Shown here in pieces: positions 1 to 6,038 of a stretch of 9,773 nucleotides of DNA. Numbering within the stretch: position 1 is the first letter of the stretch; every line of letters starts with the position of its first letter. The DNA lies in contig JABXIR010000279.1 of assembly GCA_013372965.1 (NCBI GenBank), forward strand, positions 1 through 9,773, in the 5' to 3' direction. A program made the position numbers and the translations under genes. This DNA is from Gammaproteobacteria bacterium (lineage in GTDB: Bacteria > Pseudomonadota > Gammaproteobacteria > Pseudomonadales > DSM-25080). The notes beneath the pieces are model-generated. The model was not told the DNA's origin, made no database searches, and saw nothing but the letters and a program-made list of their open reading frames with translations.

Positions 1-80
1 ACTTGGCTCGAAACTTGTACGTTACATCGTTTTTGACGAGTAACTTGTTTCGAAAATCTTTTGCGATTATCTCAACAAGT

Positions 81-89
81 ACCCACACG
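81..89 (-). promoter_or_regulatory. boxC-like conserved rrn leader element
   Basis: The minus strand reads CGTGTGGGT about 17 bases downstream of boxA, followed by ACTT. The E. coli rrn leader carries CTGTGTGGGCACT at the equivalent place. Together with boxB and boxA this would form part of the antitermination and rRNA-processing leader. The role of boxC is less well defined than that of boxA, so the match supports the identity of the leader more than a specific function. Confidence 0.6.
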
Positions 90-105
90 TATTGTCTGAT
101 TGCTA

Positions 106-116
106 TGTTAAAGAAC
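106..116 (-). promoter_or_regulatory. rrn antitermination boxA
   Basis: The minus strand reads GTTCTTTAACA, matching the gammaproteobacterial boxA (TGCTCTTTAACA) at nearly every position. In the nascent leader RNA boxA binds the NusB-NusE (S10) heterodimer and, with other Nus factors and SuhB, makes RNA polymerase resistant to Rho termination across the untranslated rRNA genes. It lies just downstream of promoter P2 and of a boxB-like hairpin, the usual order. Confidence 0.85.
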
Positions 117-119
117 GTT

Positions 120-136
120 CGCTTCTTGTCGAAGCG
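120..136 (-). promoter_or_regulatory. boxB-like hairpin of the rrn leader
   Basis: The minus strand reads CGCTTC-GACAA-GAAGCG, a perfect 6-bp stem with a 5-nt loop. It sits between the P2 start region and boxA (3 nt before boxA), the place of the boxB stem-loop in E. coli rrn leaders. Since P2 transcripts begin at about 135-139, the hairpin would form the extreme 5' end of P2-initiated RNA and an internal hairpin of P1-initiated RNA. The stem is seen directly; its function is inferred from position. Confidence 0.65.
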
Positions 137-143
137 GATGTGA

Positions 144-171
144 ATTATACACATCTAAACTTGGCTGTAAA
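144..171 (-). promoter_or_regulatory. rRNA operon promoter P2
   Basis: The minus strand has TTTACA at 171-166, a 16-bp spacer and a perfect TATAAT at 149-144. A 16-bp spacer and near-consensus hexamers are typical of rrn promoters. The expected start is about 135-139, immediately before the boxB-like hairpin. An A/T-tract UP element (178-199) abuts the -35. The hexamers and spacer are the same as in P1 upstream. Confidence 0.88.
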
Positions 172-177
172 CAGTTG

Positions 178-199
178 TTTTTAAAAACTTTTTAAAAAC
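178..199 (-). promoter_or_regulatory. UP element of rrn P2: two 11-bp A/T-tract repeats
   Basis: The unit TTTTTAAAAAC (plus-strand reading) occurs twice in perfect tandem at 178-188 and 189-199. It covers roughly -40 to -60 relative to the P2 start, where the alpha-subunit C-terminal domains of RNA polymerase bind. Eleven-base spacing places the T/A tracts on nearly the same face of the helix, suiting two alpha-CTDs or producing intrinsic curvature. The repeat is seen directly; UP function is inferred from position and A/T-tract character. Confidence 0.75.
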
Positions 200-218
200 T
201 TTGCAGAGACCTCTTTGA

Positions 219-278
219 GCCCCCACAACACCCTTAGAACTCAGCTCTAAGTGCCGCTTACCGCGTTGTCGTGGGGGC
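219..278. repeat. Nested inverted repeat between rrn P1 and P2
   Basis: The outer arms are 219-230 (GCCCCCACAACA) and 267-278 (TGTCGTGGGGGC), complementary over 12 bp apart from one position that would be G-U in RNA. The inner arms are 233-238 (CTTAGA) and 246-251 (TCTAAG), 6 bp with a 7-base loop. The right outer arm covers the P1 discriminator and predicted start at 272, so P1 RNA would contain only part of that arm (six pairs) but all of the inner hairpin. It might be a DNA-level site or a leader structure. There is no T-tract, so it is not a usual terminator. Confidence 0.6.
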
Positions 279-280
279 GC

Positions 281-308
281 ATTATAGGGCGTTTTGATTC
301 ACTGTAAA
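281..308 (-). promoter_or_regulatory. rRNA operon promoter P1
   Basis: The minus strand has TTTACA at 308-303, a 16-bp spacer and TATAAT at 286-281, followed by GCGCCCCCA. E. coli rrn P1 promoters read TATAATGCGCC followed by a start A nine bases after the -10; here the equivalent A is at 272. The GC-rich discriminator is the feature that makes rrn P1 promoters sensitive to ppGpp/DksA and to initiating NTP levels, so stringent and growth-rate control is likely (known for the class, inferred here). The upstream flank (309-335) is moderately A/T-rich and reaches to the end of the DUF6702 gene. Confidence 0.88.
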
Positions 309-348
309 GCGTTATTTGATAAGCGGTTTTGCCTATTCGATCGATACA

Positions 349-828
349 TTAGAAGTTAATAATCGCACGCGTTACTTCGCGACCCAACGTATAGCTTTCT
401 TTAACCTCAGAATCGATCATGGTTGTTATGGTATTTACCTGGTCTGGCTCCGTATCTAGAAGTATTCTTTGCTGAACAATGAGCTCATCTACTTCCAGCG
501 ATTGAAGGTCGAAGCTCTGATAAACCCATACATAGCGGATATCAGTTTCCGCACCGATCCAGTTTAGCTCCAACAGTCCGGCCTCCGGATGCGCGACAGC
601 GAAGTGCTCTTGAACATAAGCGCGTAGCGCCTCCTCTTCGACCGCAATGTCAGTACCACCGTTAACCGCTTGCGCAATATCGCGAATGAAATACTTATGT
701 ACAACTTCTAATGTCTGCGCCGACGTGTTGATGGAAATTTCTGTTAACCCGAAGTGATACTGATGAGAAGCGACTCCCGCTGACCACATCAGCAAGTACA
801 CTAAAGCCAATGTTTTTAAATAATGCAT
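349..828 (-). CDS. Exported DUF6702-type protein of unknown function
   Basis: A 159-residue protein beginning with a signal peptide: Lys5, a hydrophobic core at about 6-16, and likely cleavage near AGVA-SH (20/21), so it is probably periplasmic or outer-membrane associated. The mature part opens with HQYHFGLTEI (22-31), like the H-x-F/Y-H-x-S-x-TEI opening of the DUF6702 family, and continues with alternating beta-type segments (VVHKYFIRDI at 42-51; YVWVYQSF about 99-106). No catalytic motif is visible and the function is unknown. The start is well supported: GAGG lies 7 bases before the ATG. It lies 84 bases downstream of the M1 peptidase gene on the same strand, but an intrinsic terminator separates them and no convincing promoter of its own is visible, so read-through is the likely source of expression (inference). 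Its stop is only 40 bases before the rrn P1 -35 box. Confidence 0.75.
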   Translation of the reverse strand: MHYLKTLALVYLLMWSAGVASHQYHFGLTEISINTSAQTLEVVHKYFIRDIAQAVNGGTDIAVEEEALRAYVQEHFAVAHPEAGLLELNWIGAETDIRYVWVYQSFDLQSLEVDELIVQQRILLDTEPDQVNTITTMIDSEVKESYTLGREVTRAIINF

Positions 829-867
829 TTATCTACCTCATTTAAACGAACCAAAAGAATAGCCGCT

Positions 868-890
868 AAAAAAGAGGGCATCGCCCTCTT
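868..890 (-). terminator. Intrinsic terminator after the M1 peptidase gene
   Basis: The minus strand reads AAGAGGGC-GAT-GCCCTCTT, a perfect 8-bp GC-rich stem with a 3-base loop, running straight into TTTT (six T in all counting the stem end). The opposite strand has no T-tract, so it acts on minus-strand transcripts. It lies 22 bases past the peptidase stop codon and before the DUF6702 start, so it may be partly read through. Confidence 0.85.
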
Positions 891-912
891 CTGTCACTAA
901 CTCACTATGTCG

Positions 913-3330
913 TTACTCGGAGTCTGCCTCTTCCGCTTCATCGCCTTCGACATTAAGTTCTTCAGACCACTTTTGCATCATATTTTGTGGTCGCTCGTTC
1001 TTAAACAGCTGAAGTCGTGACTCGACCATTCGGCGAGGGAAGTGGTTATTCTGGGTATCAATATCTGCCGTCTCCAGATGCGGATCAAGCACCACATGAG
1101 TTAACAGCTTATCAGGCGAACGGACGAACATCTTCGATACGTTATCCGAATTGCGACGCCAAATTTCTGCAGGGATTCGAACTTCTTCGACTGAGCCATC
1201 ATCGTAGTGCATCTCAATAATTAACGGCATGACCAAGCCACCAATATTTGAGAAGTCCATTACGTAGATATTATTGTCCACCAAAAGCAACTCGCGCTCC
1301 CAATCCTCTAATCCATCGACCAATGATTGATAGGCGTTACGATCAGCGTTCGTAGTCGTTAAGTGATCGTTTTCGTTATAGAAATCTAGGAGATCTTGTT
1401 GAAGCTCAACTTTACGAACCATCCCCTCGTTTCGTTGCTGCGTAATCGTAAGTGGCAGCTCTGCAGCCTTCGCACGTGCGAACGCTTCCTCTAAATCAGG
1501 ATCGCGTGTATCAATGGTGTAATGACGGACATTATCCAGCGAAATATCAACGGCATCGGTTGTATAAAACCAGCCACGCCAGAACCAATCCAAGTCGATC
1601 CCGGATGCGTCTTCCATTGTACGGAAAAAGTCTGCAGGCATTGGTCGCTTAAACTTCCAACGCTGAGAATACTCTCTAAACGCATAATCAAAAAGCTCAC
1701 GCCCCATGACCGTCTCGCGAAGAATGTTAAGCGCCGTCGCTGGCTTTCCGTATGCGTTGTTACCGAACTGAAGGATCGACTCCGAGTTAGTCATAATCGG
1801 CACTTGGTTTTCTGAGCGCATATAATCGACGATCTCGCGGGCTTCACCGCGCTGAGCGTTCGCATCGTAGGTGTCTTCCCATGCTTGCAGCGCAAGGAAC
1901 TCAAGATACGTATTGAGACCTTCGTCCATCCAGGTCCACTGTCGTTCATCAGAGTTCACGATCATAGGGAAGTAGTTGTGCCCAACCTCATGAATCACAA
2001 CACCAATTAGGAACCACTTTGTACCGCGACTGTAGGTACGCGACATGATTTCCTCGCGTGTTACAACGCCATCTTCCATCTCCGCTTCGAGATCAATATC
2101 TGGACGAGGGCCATTGAATGTGATCATCGGGTACTCCATTCCACCCACCGGACCATTAACTGAGATCGAAGTGGGGTATGGGTAATCGAAAGCGTACTTA
2201 TTGTAATGCTCCATCGTATGGATAATTGCCGCAGTGGAGTAGCGATCGAAAATCGGCATCCCCTCTTGAGGGTAGAAAGACATCGCCATCGTGTCCGTTT
2301 CACCGCTCTTGTAACCTTGAGCGTCCCATACAAATTTACGGCTTGAAGCCCACGCGAAATCACGAACATTTTCCGCGTGGAATTCCCAAGTTTTGGTGTC
2401 CGACGCTTTTTCCTTCTCGTTTTCAAGTGCTTCTTCAAGCGTCACAACAAAAACGGGCGAATCGGCCGTTCGAGCCTCCGAAAGTCGTTGACGCTGTTCG
2501 CGCGTTAGAACCTCTGAGTCGTTCTGCAGAACACCGGTCGATGCCACGATGTGATCAGACGGAACGGTAATTCGCACTTTATAGTCCCCGAACTCAATCG
2601 CAAACTCACCCGAGCCGATAAACTGCTTGTTTTGCCAGCCGCTGACATCGTTGTATGCAGCCATACGCGGATACCATTGAGCAATTTCGTAAAGGTAGTT
2701 GTCATCGCGTTCGAAGTATTCATATCCCGCACGACCACCCAAAACTCGCTGATCAACAATGTTATAAGACCAATCGATTCCAAATCTAATGGCGGAGCCC
2801 GCGCGCAGTGGACGGTCTAAGTCGATACGCATCATTGTGCCGACAATGGTGTAGTTCATCGGATTACCATTACGATCGGTAACGGCCTCAATGTTGTAAC
2901 CACCGTCAAACGCTTCAGCCGCCAAAATATTGCGAAGCGCTCGATATGAGAATGTATTCTCACCCATGCCGTCGGTACTGACCGAGCTCGTGAGATTAAG
3001 ATCCGAGTCTGGCTTAAAGCGGTTCTGATCAAGCTGAACCCATAAATACGTCAAATCATCCGGAGAATTATTGGTGTAGGTAATCACTTCGGATGCGCTA
3101 ATCCGCTGGTTATCATCATCCAGCGTGACGTCTATTTCATAGTCCGCTTGCTGCTGCCAATACTCGTGCCCGGGCGCACCGGCTGCATTTCGATAACTGT
3201 TTGGTGTTGGAAGAAGTTCATCTAACTGACGGAACTTATCGCCGGTGACATTAAGTGGGTCGGAAGCGATCGCAAGCGTCGCAATTGCAAAAGTACCGAA
3301 TCCCACCAAAGAGCGCTGTATCAAACTCAT
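913..3330 (-). CDS. Secreted M1-family zinc metallopeptidase
   Basis: An 805-residue gluzincin aminopeptidase-type protein. A signal peptide is visible (hydrophobic 8-22, likely cleavage AIA-SD at 22/23), so it should act in the periplasm or at the envelope. An N-terminal beta domain (about 60-300) precedes the catalytic core. The core has GGMEY at 396-400, equivalent to the GxMEN substrate-binding loop but with Tyr for Asn, then the zinc site HEVGH (His447, Glu448, His451) with Glu470 eighteen residues on, in WMDEGLNTY. Tyr527 in NNAYGKP is a candidate transition-state tyrosine. About 200 residues follow the core, ending in an acidic tail (EGDEAEEADSE). It probably trims peptides from exported or scavenged protein; the substrate is unknown. 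AAGG lies 7 bases before the ATG. The gene ends in an intrinsic terminator and is followed by the DUF6702 gene. Confidence 0.92.
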   Translation of the reverse strand: MSLIQRSLVGFGTFAIATLAIASDPLNVTGDKFRQLDELLPTPNSYRNAAGAPGHEYWQQQADYEIDVTLDDDNQRISASEVITYTNNSPDDLTYLWVQLDQNRFKPDSDLNLTSSVSTDGMGENTFSYRALRNILAAEAFDGGYNIEAVTDRNGNPMNYTIVGTMMRIDLDRPLRAGSAIRFGIDWSYNIVDQRVLGGRAGYEYFERDDNYLYEIAQWYPRMAAYNDVSGWQNKQFIGSGEFAIEFGDYKVRITVPSDHIVASTGVLQNDSEVLTREQRQRLSEARTADSPVFVVTLEEALENEKEKASDTKTWEFHAENVRDFAWASSRKFVWDAQGYKSGETDTMAMSFYPQEGMPIFDRYSTAAIIHTMEHYNKYAFDYPYPTSISVNGPVGGMEYPMITFNGPRPDIDLEAEMEDGVVTREEIMSRTYSRGTKWFLIGVVIHEVGHNYFPMIVNSDERQWTWMDEGLNTYLEFLALQAWEDTYDANAQRGEAREIVDYMRSENQVPIMTNSESILQFGNNAYGKPATALNILRETVMGRELFDYAFREYSQRWKFKRPMPADFFRTMEDASGIDLDWFWRGWFYTTDAVDISLDNVRHYTIDTRDPDLEEAFARAKAAELPLTITQQRNEGMVRKVELQQDLLDFYNENDHLTTTNADRNAYQSLVDGLEDWERELLLVDNNIYVMDFSNIGGLVMPLIIEMHYDDGSVEEVRIPAEIWRRNSDNVSKMFVRSPDKLLTHVVLDPHLETADIDTQNNHFPRRMVESRLQLFKNERPQNMMQKWSEELNVEGDEAEEADSE

Positions 3331-3344
3331 TGGAATACCTTTTA

Positions 3345-3373
3345 TTAATAATTCTTAGCGAGCGTATTTTCAA
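3345..3373 (-). promoter_or_regulatory. Possible promoter of the M1 peptidase gene
   Basis: The minus strand has TTGAAA (3373-3368), a 17-bp spacer and TATTAA (3350-3345): five and four matches to the sigma-70 hexamers. The start would fall only about a dozen bases before the ATG, just including the AAGG ribosome site, so the leader would be very short. Other A/T-rich stretches up to 3480 could serve instead. Confidence 0.35.
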
Positions 3374-3487
3374 CGTCGGCCCGCATCGTGTGCAAGGAGT
3401 CTACTCAAAGACTTTACTCGCTTCAAACCGAGATCCAATAAAACTCGAGTGATCCTAAAATAAAAAACCTTATTGCTACGAAGGACC

Positions 3488-3517
3488 TTACCAACCGGTT
3501 CATGATTTTAGTATGAT
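3488..3517 (+). promoter_or_regulatory. Likely promoter of the yffB-dapD-dapE operon
   Basis: TTACCA at 3488-3493, an 18-bp spacer and TATGAT at 3512-3517 match sigma-70 hexamers at four and five positions. The predicted start, about 3524, gives a leader of roughly 30 bases to the ATG at 3554. It lies in the divergent gap between this operon and the peptidase gene. No operator or attenuator is evident. Confidence 0.55.
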
Positions 3518-3553
3518 AGCGGTTTCGTAAATTTAAGAACTACAGGCTTGATC

Positions 3554-3886
3554 ATGTACATTTTCGGCATTCATAATTGCGACACCGTAAAAAAAGCGAA
3601 GACGTTTTTTGATAACAGCGGCACCAACTACACCTATCACGACTTTCGAAAGGATGGCTTCCCGACTGAGGTTGTCGCAGGCGCAATTCGCCAACTTGGA
3701 GCAGAGGCAGTCATCAACAAACGATCGACGACTTGGAAGTCACTGTCGGATGAACAAAAACAGCTTGTAATGAATGCTCCGCTCGAGCAACTCAGCGAGC
3801 ACGTCACACTCATCAAACGCCCATTAATCAAGACCGACGACGATGTATTTTCCGTCGGTTTTAAAGCTCAAGACTGGAGTAAGTAA
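3554..3886 (+). CDS. yffB: ArsC/Spx-like thioredoxin-fold protein, YffB type
   Basis: A 110-residue protein of the ArsC/Spx/YffB thioredoxin-fold family (E. coli YffB is a little longer). It opens MYIFGIHNCDTVKKA: the single cysteine (Cys9) follows the first beta strand, where ArsC has its catalytic Cys and Spx a CxxC. Only one cysteine is present, so it is neither a CxxC redox switch nor a multi-cysteine arsenate reductase. KRP near residue 88 matches the conserved region before the cis-proline loop. Family members are suspected of glutathione-linked reductase activity; the physiological role is unknown. An earlier in-frame TTG at 3548 would sit one base after the AGG, whereas ATG 3554 lies 7 bases after ACAGG, so 3554 is preferred. 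It is two bases from dapD and clearly co-transcribed. In E. coli yffB precedes dapE, so the association with dap genes is recurrent. Confidence 0.88.
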   Translation: MYIFGIHNCDTVKKAKTFFDNSGTNYTYHDFRKDGFPTEVVAGAIRQLGAEAVINKRSTTWKSLSDEQKQLVMNAPLEQLSEHVTLIKRPLIKTDDDVFSVGFKAQDWSK

Positions 3887-3888
3887 CG

Positions 3889-4899
3889 ATGGAACAATGC
3901 TACGCCTACGGAATTGGAATTGCGACGAAGAATAGTCGTGGAGAAATCATTGAGGTTTACTACCCGTCACCCGTTTTAAAGCCCTCCATCGAATGCACCT
4001 CCGAACTGATCGCTGCGGTCGGTCAAAGCGGAACGCACACTCTCAACGAGTATCAATTAAGCGACCTTCGTTCGAGTGACCTCACAGAGCTAACGTCCGT
4101 TTTAGATGCCTTCTCGGACACCAAGAGCCCGCTTGTCTTATGCCTCCTTAATAAGAACGAAGCTCCTCAAGATGTCGCCTCCGTATTCTTGAAGCTCCAT
4201 CTCCTCTCACATCGACTGGTCAGGCCACACGAAACGGTCCTTGACGGGATGTTTGGTGTGTTGAAAAACCTCGCGTGGACGTCTGAAGGCGCAATCGACC
4301 TCGACGATCTTCCCGCACGACAATTAAAAGCCCGATGCAAAGGCACAACGCTGAGTGTCGACTGTGTCGACAAATTTCCAAAAATGTGTGACTACGTTGT
4401 GCCAGCAGGTGTTCGCATTGCAGATACTGCACGAGTTCGTTTAGGAGCCTATATCGGCGAAGGGACAACTGTGATGCATGAAGGTTTCGTGAACTTCAAT
4501 GCAGGTACCGAAGGCCCTGCCATGATTGAAGGGCGCATATCTGCCGGTGTCTGGGTGGCGAAGCACTCCGACCTCGGCGGTGGTAGTTCGACCATGGGCA
4601 CGTTATCGGGTGGTGGTAATATTGTCATTTCCGTTGGGGAAAATTGCCTTATCGGAGCAAATGCAGGTACAGGTATTCCGTTAGGCGACCGATGCACCAT
4701 TGAGAGCGGTTTATACATTACGGCCGGAACCAAAGTGTCAATTCTTGACGACGACAACCAACTCGTCCGTGTAGCGAAAGCCAGTGTTCTGGCCAATCGC
4801 AGCGATCTCTTGTTTAGACGCAACTCACAGAGTGGCGCAGTCGAGTGCAAGACCAATCAAACTGCAGTCGCGCTGAATGAACAGCTACACGCCAACTAA
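3889..4899 (+). CDS. dapD: Tetrahydrodipicolinate N-succinyltransferase
   Basis: DapD transfers succinyl from succinyl-CoA to 2,3,4,5-tetrahydropyridine-2,6-dicarboxylate, the committed step of the succinylase route to meso-diaminopimelate and lysine, in the cytoplasm. At 336 residues it is the long form found in Pseudomonas-type gammaproteobacteria (TIGR03536-like), not the ~274-residue E. coli form. The N-terminal domain starts CYAYGIGIATKNSRGEI. The C-terminal half is a left-handed beta helix of imperfect hexapeptides: residues 174-195 (VRIADT, ARVRLG, AYIGEG), MHEGFVNFNAGT (196-207), EGRISAGVWVAKHSDLGGGSS and the 248-283 repeats. Glu198 in MHEGF is a plausible active-site acid by comparison with actinobacterial DapD (inference). 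Active enzymes are trimers. GGAG lies 9 bases before the ATG, and the stop codon overlaps the dapE start (TAATG). Confidence 0.95.
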   Translation: MEQCYAYGIGIATKNSRGEIIEVYYPSPVLKPSIECTSELIAAVGQSGTHTLNEYQLSDLRSSDLTELTSVLDAFSDTKSPLVLCLLNKNEAPQDVASVFLKLHLLSHRLVRPHETVLDGMFGVLKNLAWTSEGAIDLDDLPARQLKARCKGTTLSVDCVDKFPKMCDYVVPAGVRIADTARVRLGAYIGEGTTVMHEGFVNFNAGTEGPAMIEGRISAGVWVAKHSDLGGGSSTMGTLSGGGNIVISVGENCLIGANAGTGIPLGDRCTIESGLYITAGTKVSILDDDNQLVRVAKASVLANRSDLLFRRNSQSGAVECKTNQTAVALNEQLHAN

Positions 4900-6038
4900 T
4901 GGAACACGCTATGGATGTTATCGAGGCAACTCAAACACTAATTCGCAAGGCTTCAGTCACGCCGGATGACGCCGGCTGCATGGACTGGATTATCGAGCAA
5001 CTCGATGGTTGCAACATCCATGTCGAGCGCTTCGATCAGCACGACGTAAAGAATCTGTTAATTTCGCACGGCACAGGTGCGCCTCATTTAGTGTTTCTCG
5101 GTCACACAGATGTCGTTCCAACTGGACGTGAAGAGGATTGGCGATCTCCGCCGTTCGAACCCACCATAAAGGATGGATTGATGTATGGGCGTGGCACGGC
5201 AGACATGAAAGGCAGCATCGCGGCCTATCTTGTAGCCTTTAAACAGTTTCTGACCGAGAATCCTGACCACAAAGGCACGGCAAGCATATTATTAACGTCC
5301 GACGAAGAAGGCGTCGCTGACTACGGCATTCGCTACGTTGCACCTGAACTTGCTAAAAGACACATTAAACTCGACTACTGCATTGTTGGCGAACCTTCAA
5401 GCACCTCCCGCTTGGGAGATGTTATCAAGGTGGGTCGACGCGGCTCATTAGGTGGCAGCTTAGTCATTCATGGTAAACAAGGCCACGTCGCATACCCACA
5501 TTTAGCGGAAAATCCAGTACACATCAGCGCCGATTTTATTAAGACCATTACTCAGCACACTTGGGATGAAGGAAATGAGTTTTTTCCGCCAACGTCGTTC
5601 CAGATTTCCAACATTAGCGCAGGTACCGGCGCGACCAATGTTATCCCTGGCGATCTTAATGTTGAGTTTAACTTTCGATATTCAACCGAAGTCACTCATA
5701 TACACTTACAACAGTTCACTGAGTCACTGTTAAACGATCTAGGGCTAGACTATTCCATTAAGTGGAAGCTCAACGGCGAGCCTTTCCTTACAGAGCAAGG
5801 CGAACTGGTCGACGCATGTGTCAAAAGTATTGAGGATGTTTGCGGTATCAGCCCCGAACTCTCGACCTCCGGTGGCACATCGGACGGTCGATTTATTGCG
5901 CCGTTAGGTGTCGAAGTCGTCGAGCTTGGCCCCCTAAATGCGACCATTCACCAGTTAAACGAGTGCGTAAGCGTTGATGATCTTAAACAACTTGAGGTAG
6001 TTTACGGTCGGATTATTCGTCAGCTACTACTGAGATAA
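4899..6038 (+). CDS. dapE: Succinyl-diaminopimelate desuccinylase
   Basis: DapE hydrolyses N-succinyl-LL-2,6-diaminopimelate to succinate and LL-diaminopimelate, downstream of DapD. It is a dimeric, two-zinc M20-family enzyme. All metal and catalytic residues are visible: His69 and Asp71 in GHTDVVP, Asp102 in GTADMKGS, the Glu136-Glu137 pair in TSDEEG, Glu165 in VGEPSS and His351 in NATIHQLNE. Also present are GRRGSL, GKQGHVAYPHLAENPVH and STSGGTSDGRF of the dimerisation/substrate region. The 379-residue length fits the family (E. coli 375). Two starts are possible: ATG 4899, overlapping the dapD stop by one base and lacking a Shine-Dalgarno, or ATG 4911 (MDVIEATQ), with GGA 7 bases upstream. 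The protein alignment does not separate them. The 3' end overlaps the convergent rsmJ gene by 26 bp. Confidence 0.96.
   Translation: MEHAMDVIEATQTLIRKASVTPDDAGCMDWIIEQLDGCNIHVERFDQHDVKNLLISHGTGAPHLVFLGHTDVVPTGREEDWRSPPFEPTIKDGLMYGRGTADMKGSIAAYLVAFKQFLTENPDHKGTASILLTSDEEGVADYGIRYVAPELAKRHIKLDYCIVGEPSSTSRLGDVIKVGRRGSLGGSLVIHGKQGHVAYPHLAENPVHISADFIKTITQHTWDEGNEFFPPTSFQISNISAGTGATNVIPGDLNVEFNFRYSTEVTHIHLQQFTESLLNDLGLDYSIKWKLNGEPFLTEQGELVDACVKSIEDVCGISPELSTSGGTSDGRFIAPLGVEVVELGPLNATIHQLNECVSVDDLKQLEVVYGRIIRQLLLR

Larger units (their letters stand above)
1..137 (-). other. 5' leader of an rRNA operon (pre-16S), 16S gene off-window
   Basis: Read on the minus strand, this stretch has the order of elements of the E. 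coli rrn leader: a small hairpin, a boxA (GTTCTTTAACA), then ATCAGACAAT and a GTGTGGG-containing element, followed by an A/T-rich leader running to the window edge. E. coli rrn leaders, as I recall them, contain TTTAACA, ATCAGACAAT and CTGTGTGGGCACT in the same order and similar spacing. In E. coli about 150 nt separate boxA from mature 16S; only about 105 nt remain here, so the 16S 5' end is expected some tens of bases left of position 1 (inference). An imperfect inverted repeat, CGAAAC at 9-14 with GTTTCG at 47-52, may form a leader stem. There is no open reading frame of note. Confidence 0.85.

Noticed and set aside
308..326. Possible Fis site (GCTTATCAAATAACG on the minus strand) upstream of rrn P1
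   Set aside because: It fits the degenerate Fis consensus only partly (final C missing) and lies near -45, where the UP element is expected, not at the usual -70 or further upstream.
2124..2438. Long open frames inside the M1 peptidase gene on both strands (for example 2124-2438 minus, 2226-2570 plus)
   Set aside because: They lie wholly within a gene with clear catalytic motifs, show no family signature and read as low-complexity basic sequence typical of shadow frames.
3255..3452. Small plus-strand frame across the peptidase 5' end and the intergenic gap
   Set aside because: It overlaps the peptidase signal-peptide region in antisense and shows no signal, domain or ribosome site.
3395..3454. 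Short palindromic pieces (GAGT-CT-ACTC, ACTCGAGT) in the peptidase-yffB gap as an operator
   Set aside because: Arms of four bases or a single CTCGAG-type site are expected by chance, and no regulator gene is adjacent.
4449..4856. 135-codon open frame antisense to dapD
   Set aside because: It mirrors the beta-helix repeats of dapD, has no recognisable domain and no ribosome site; the plus-strand protein is certain.
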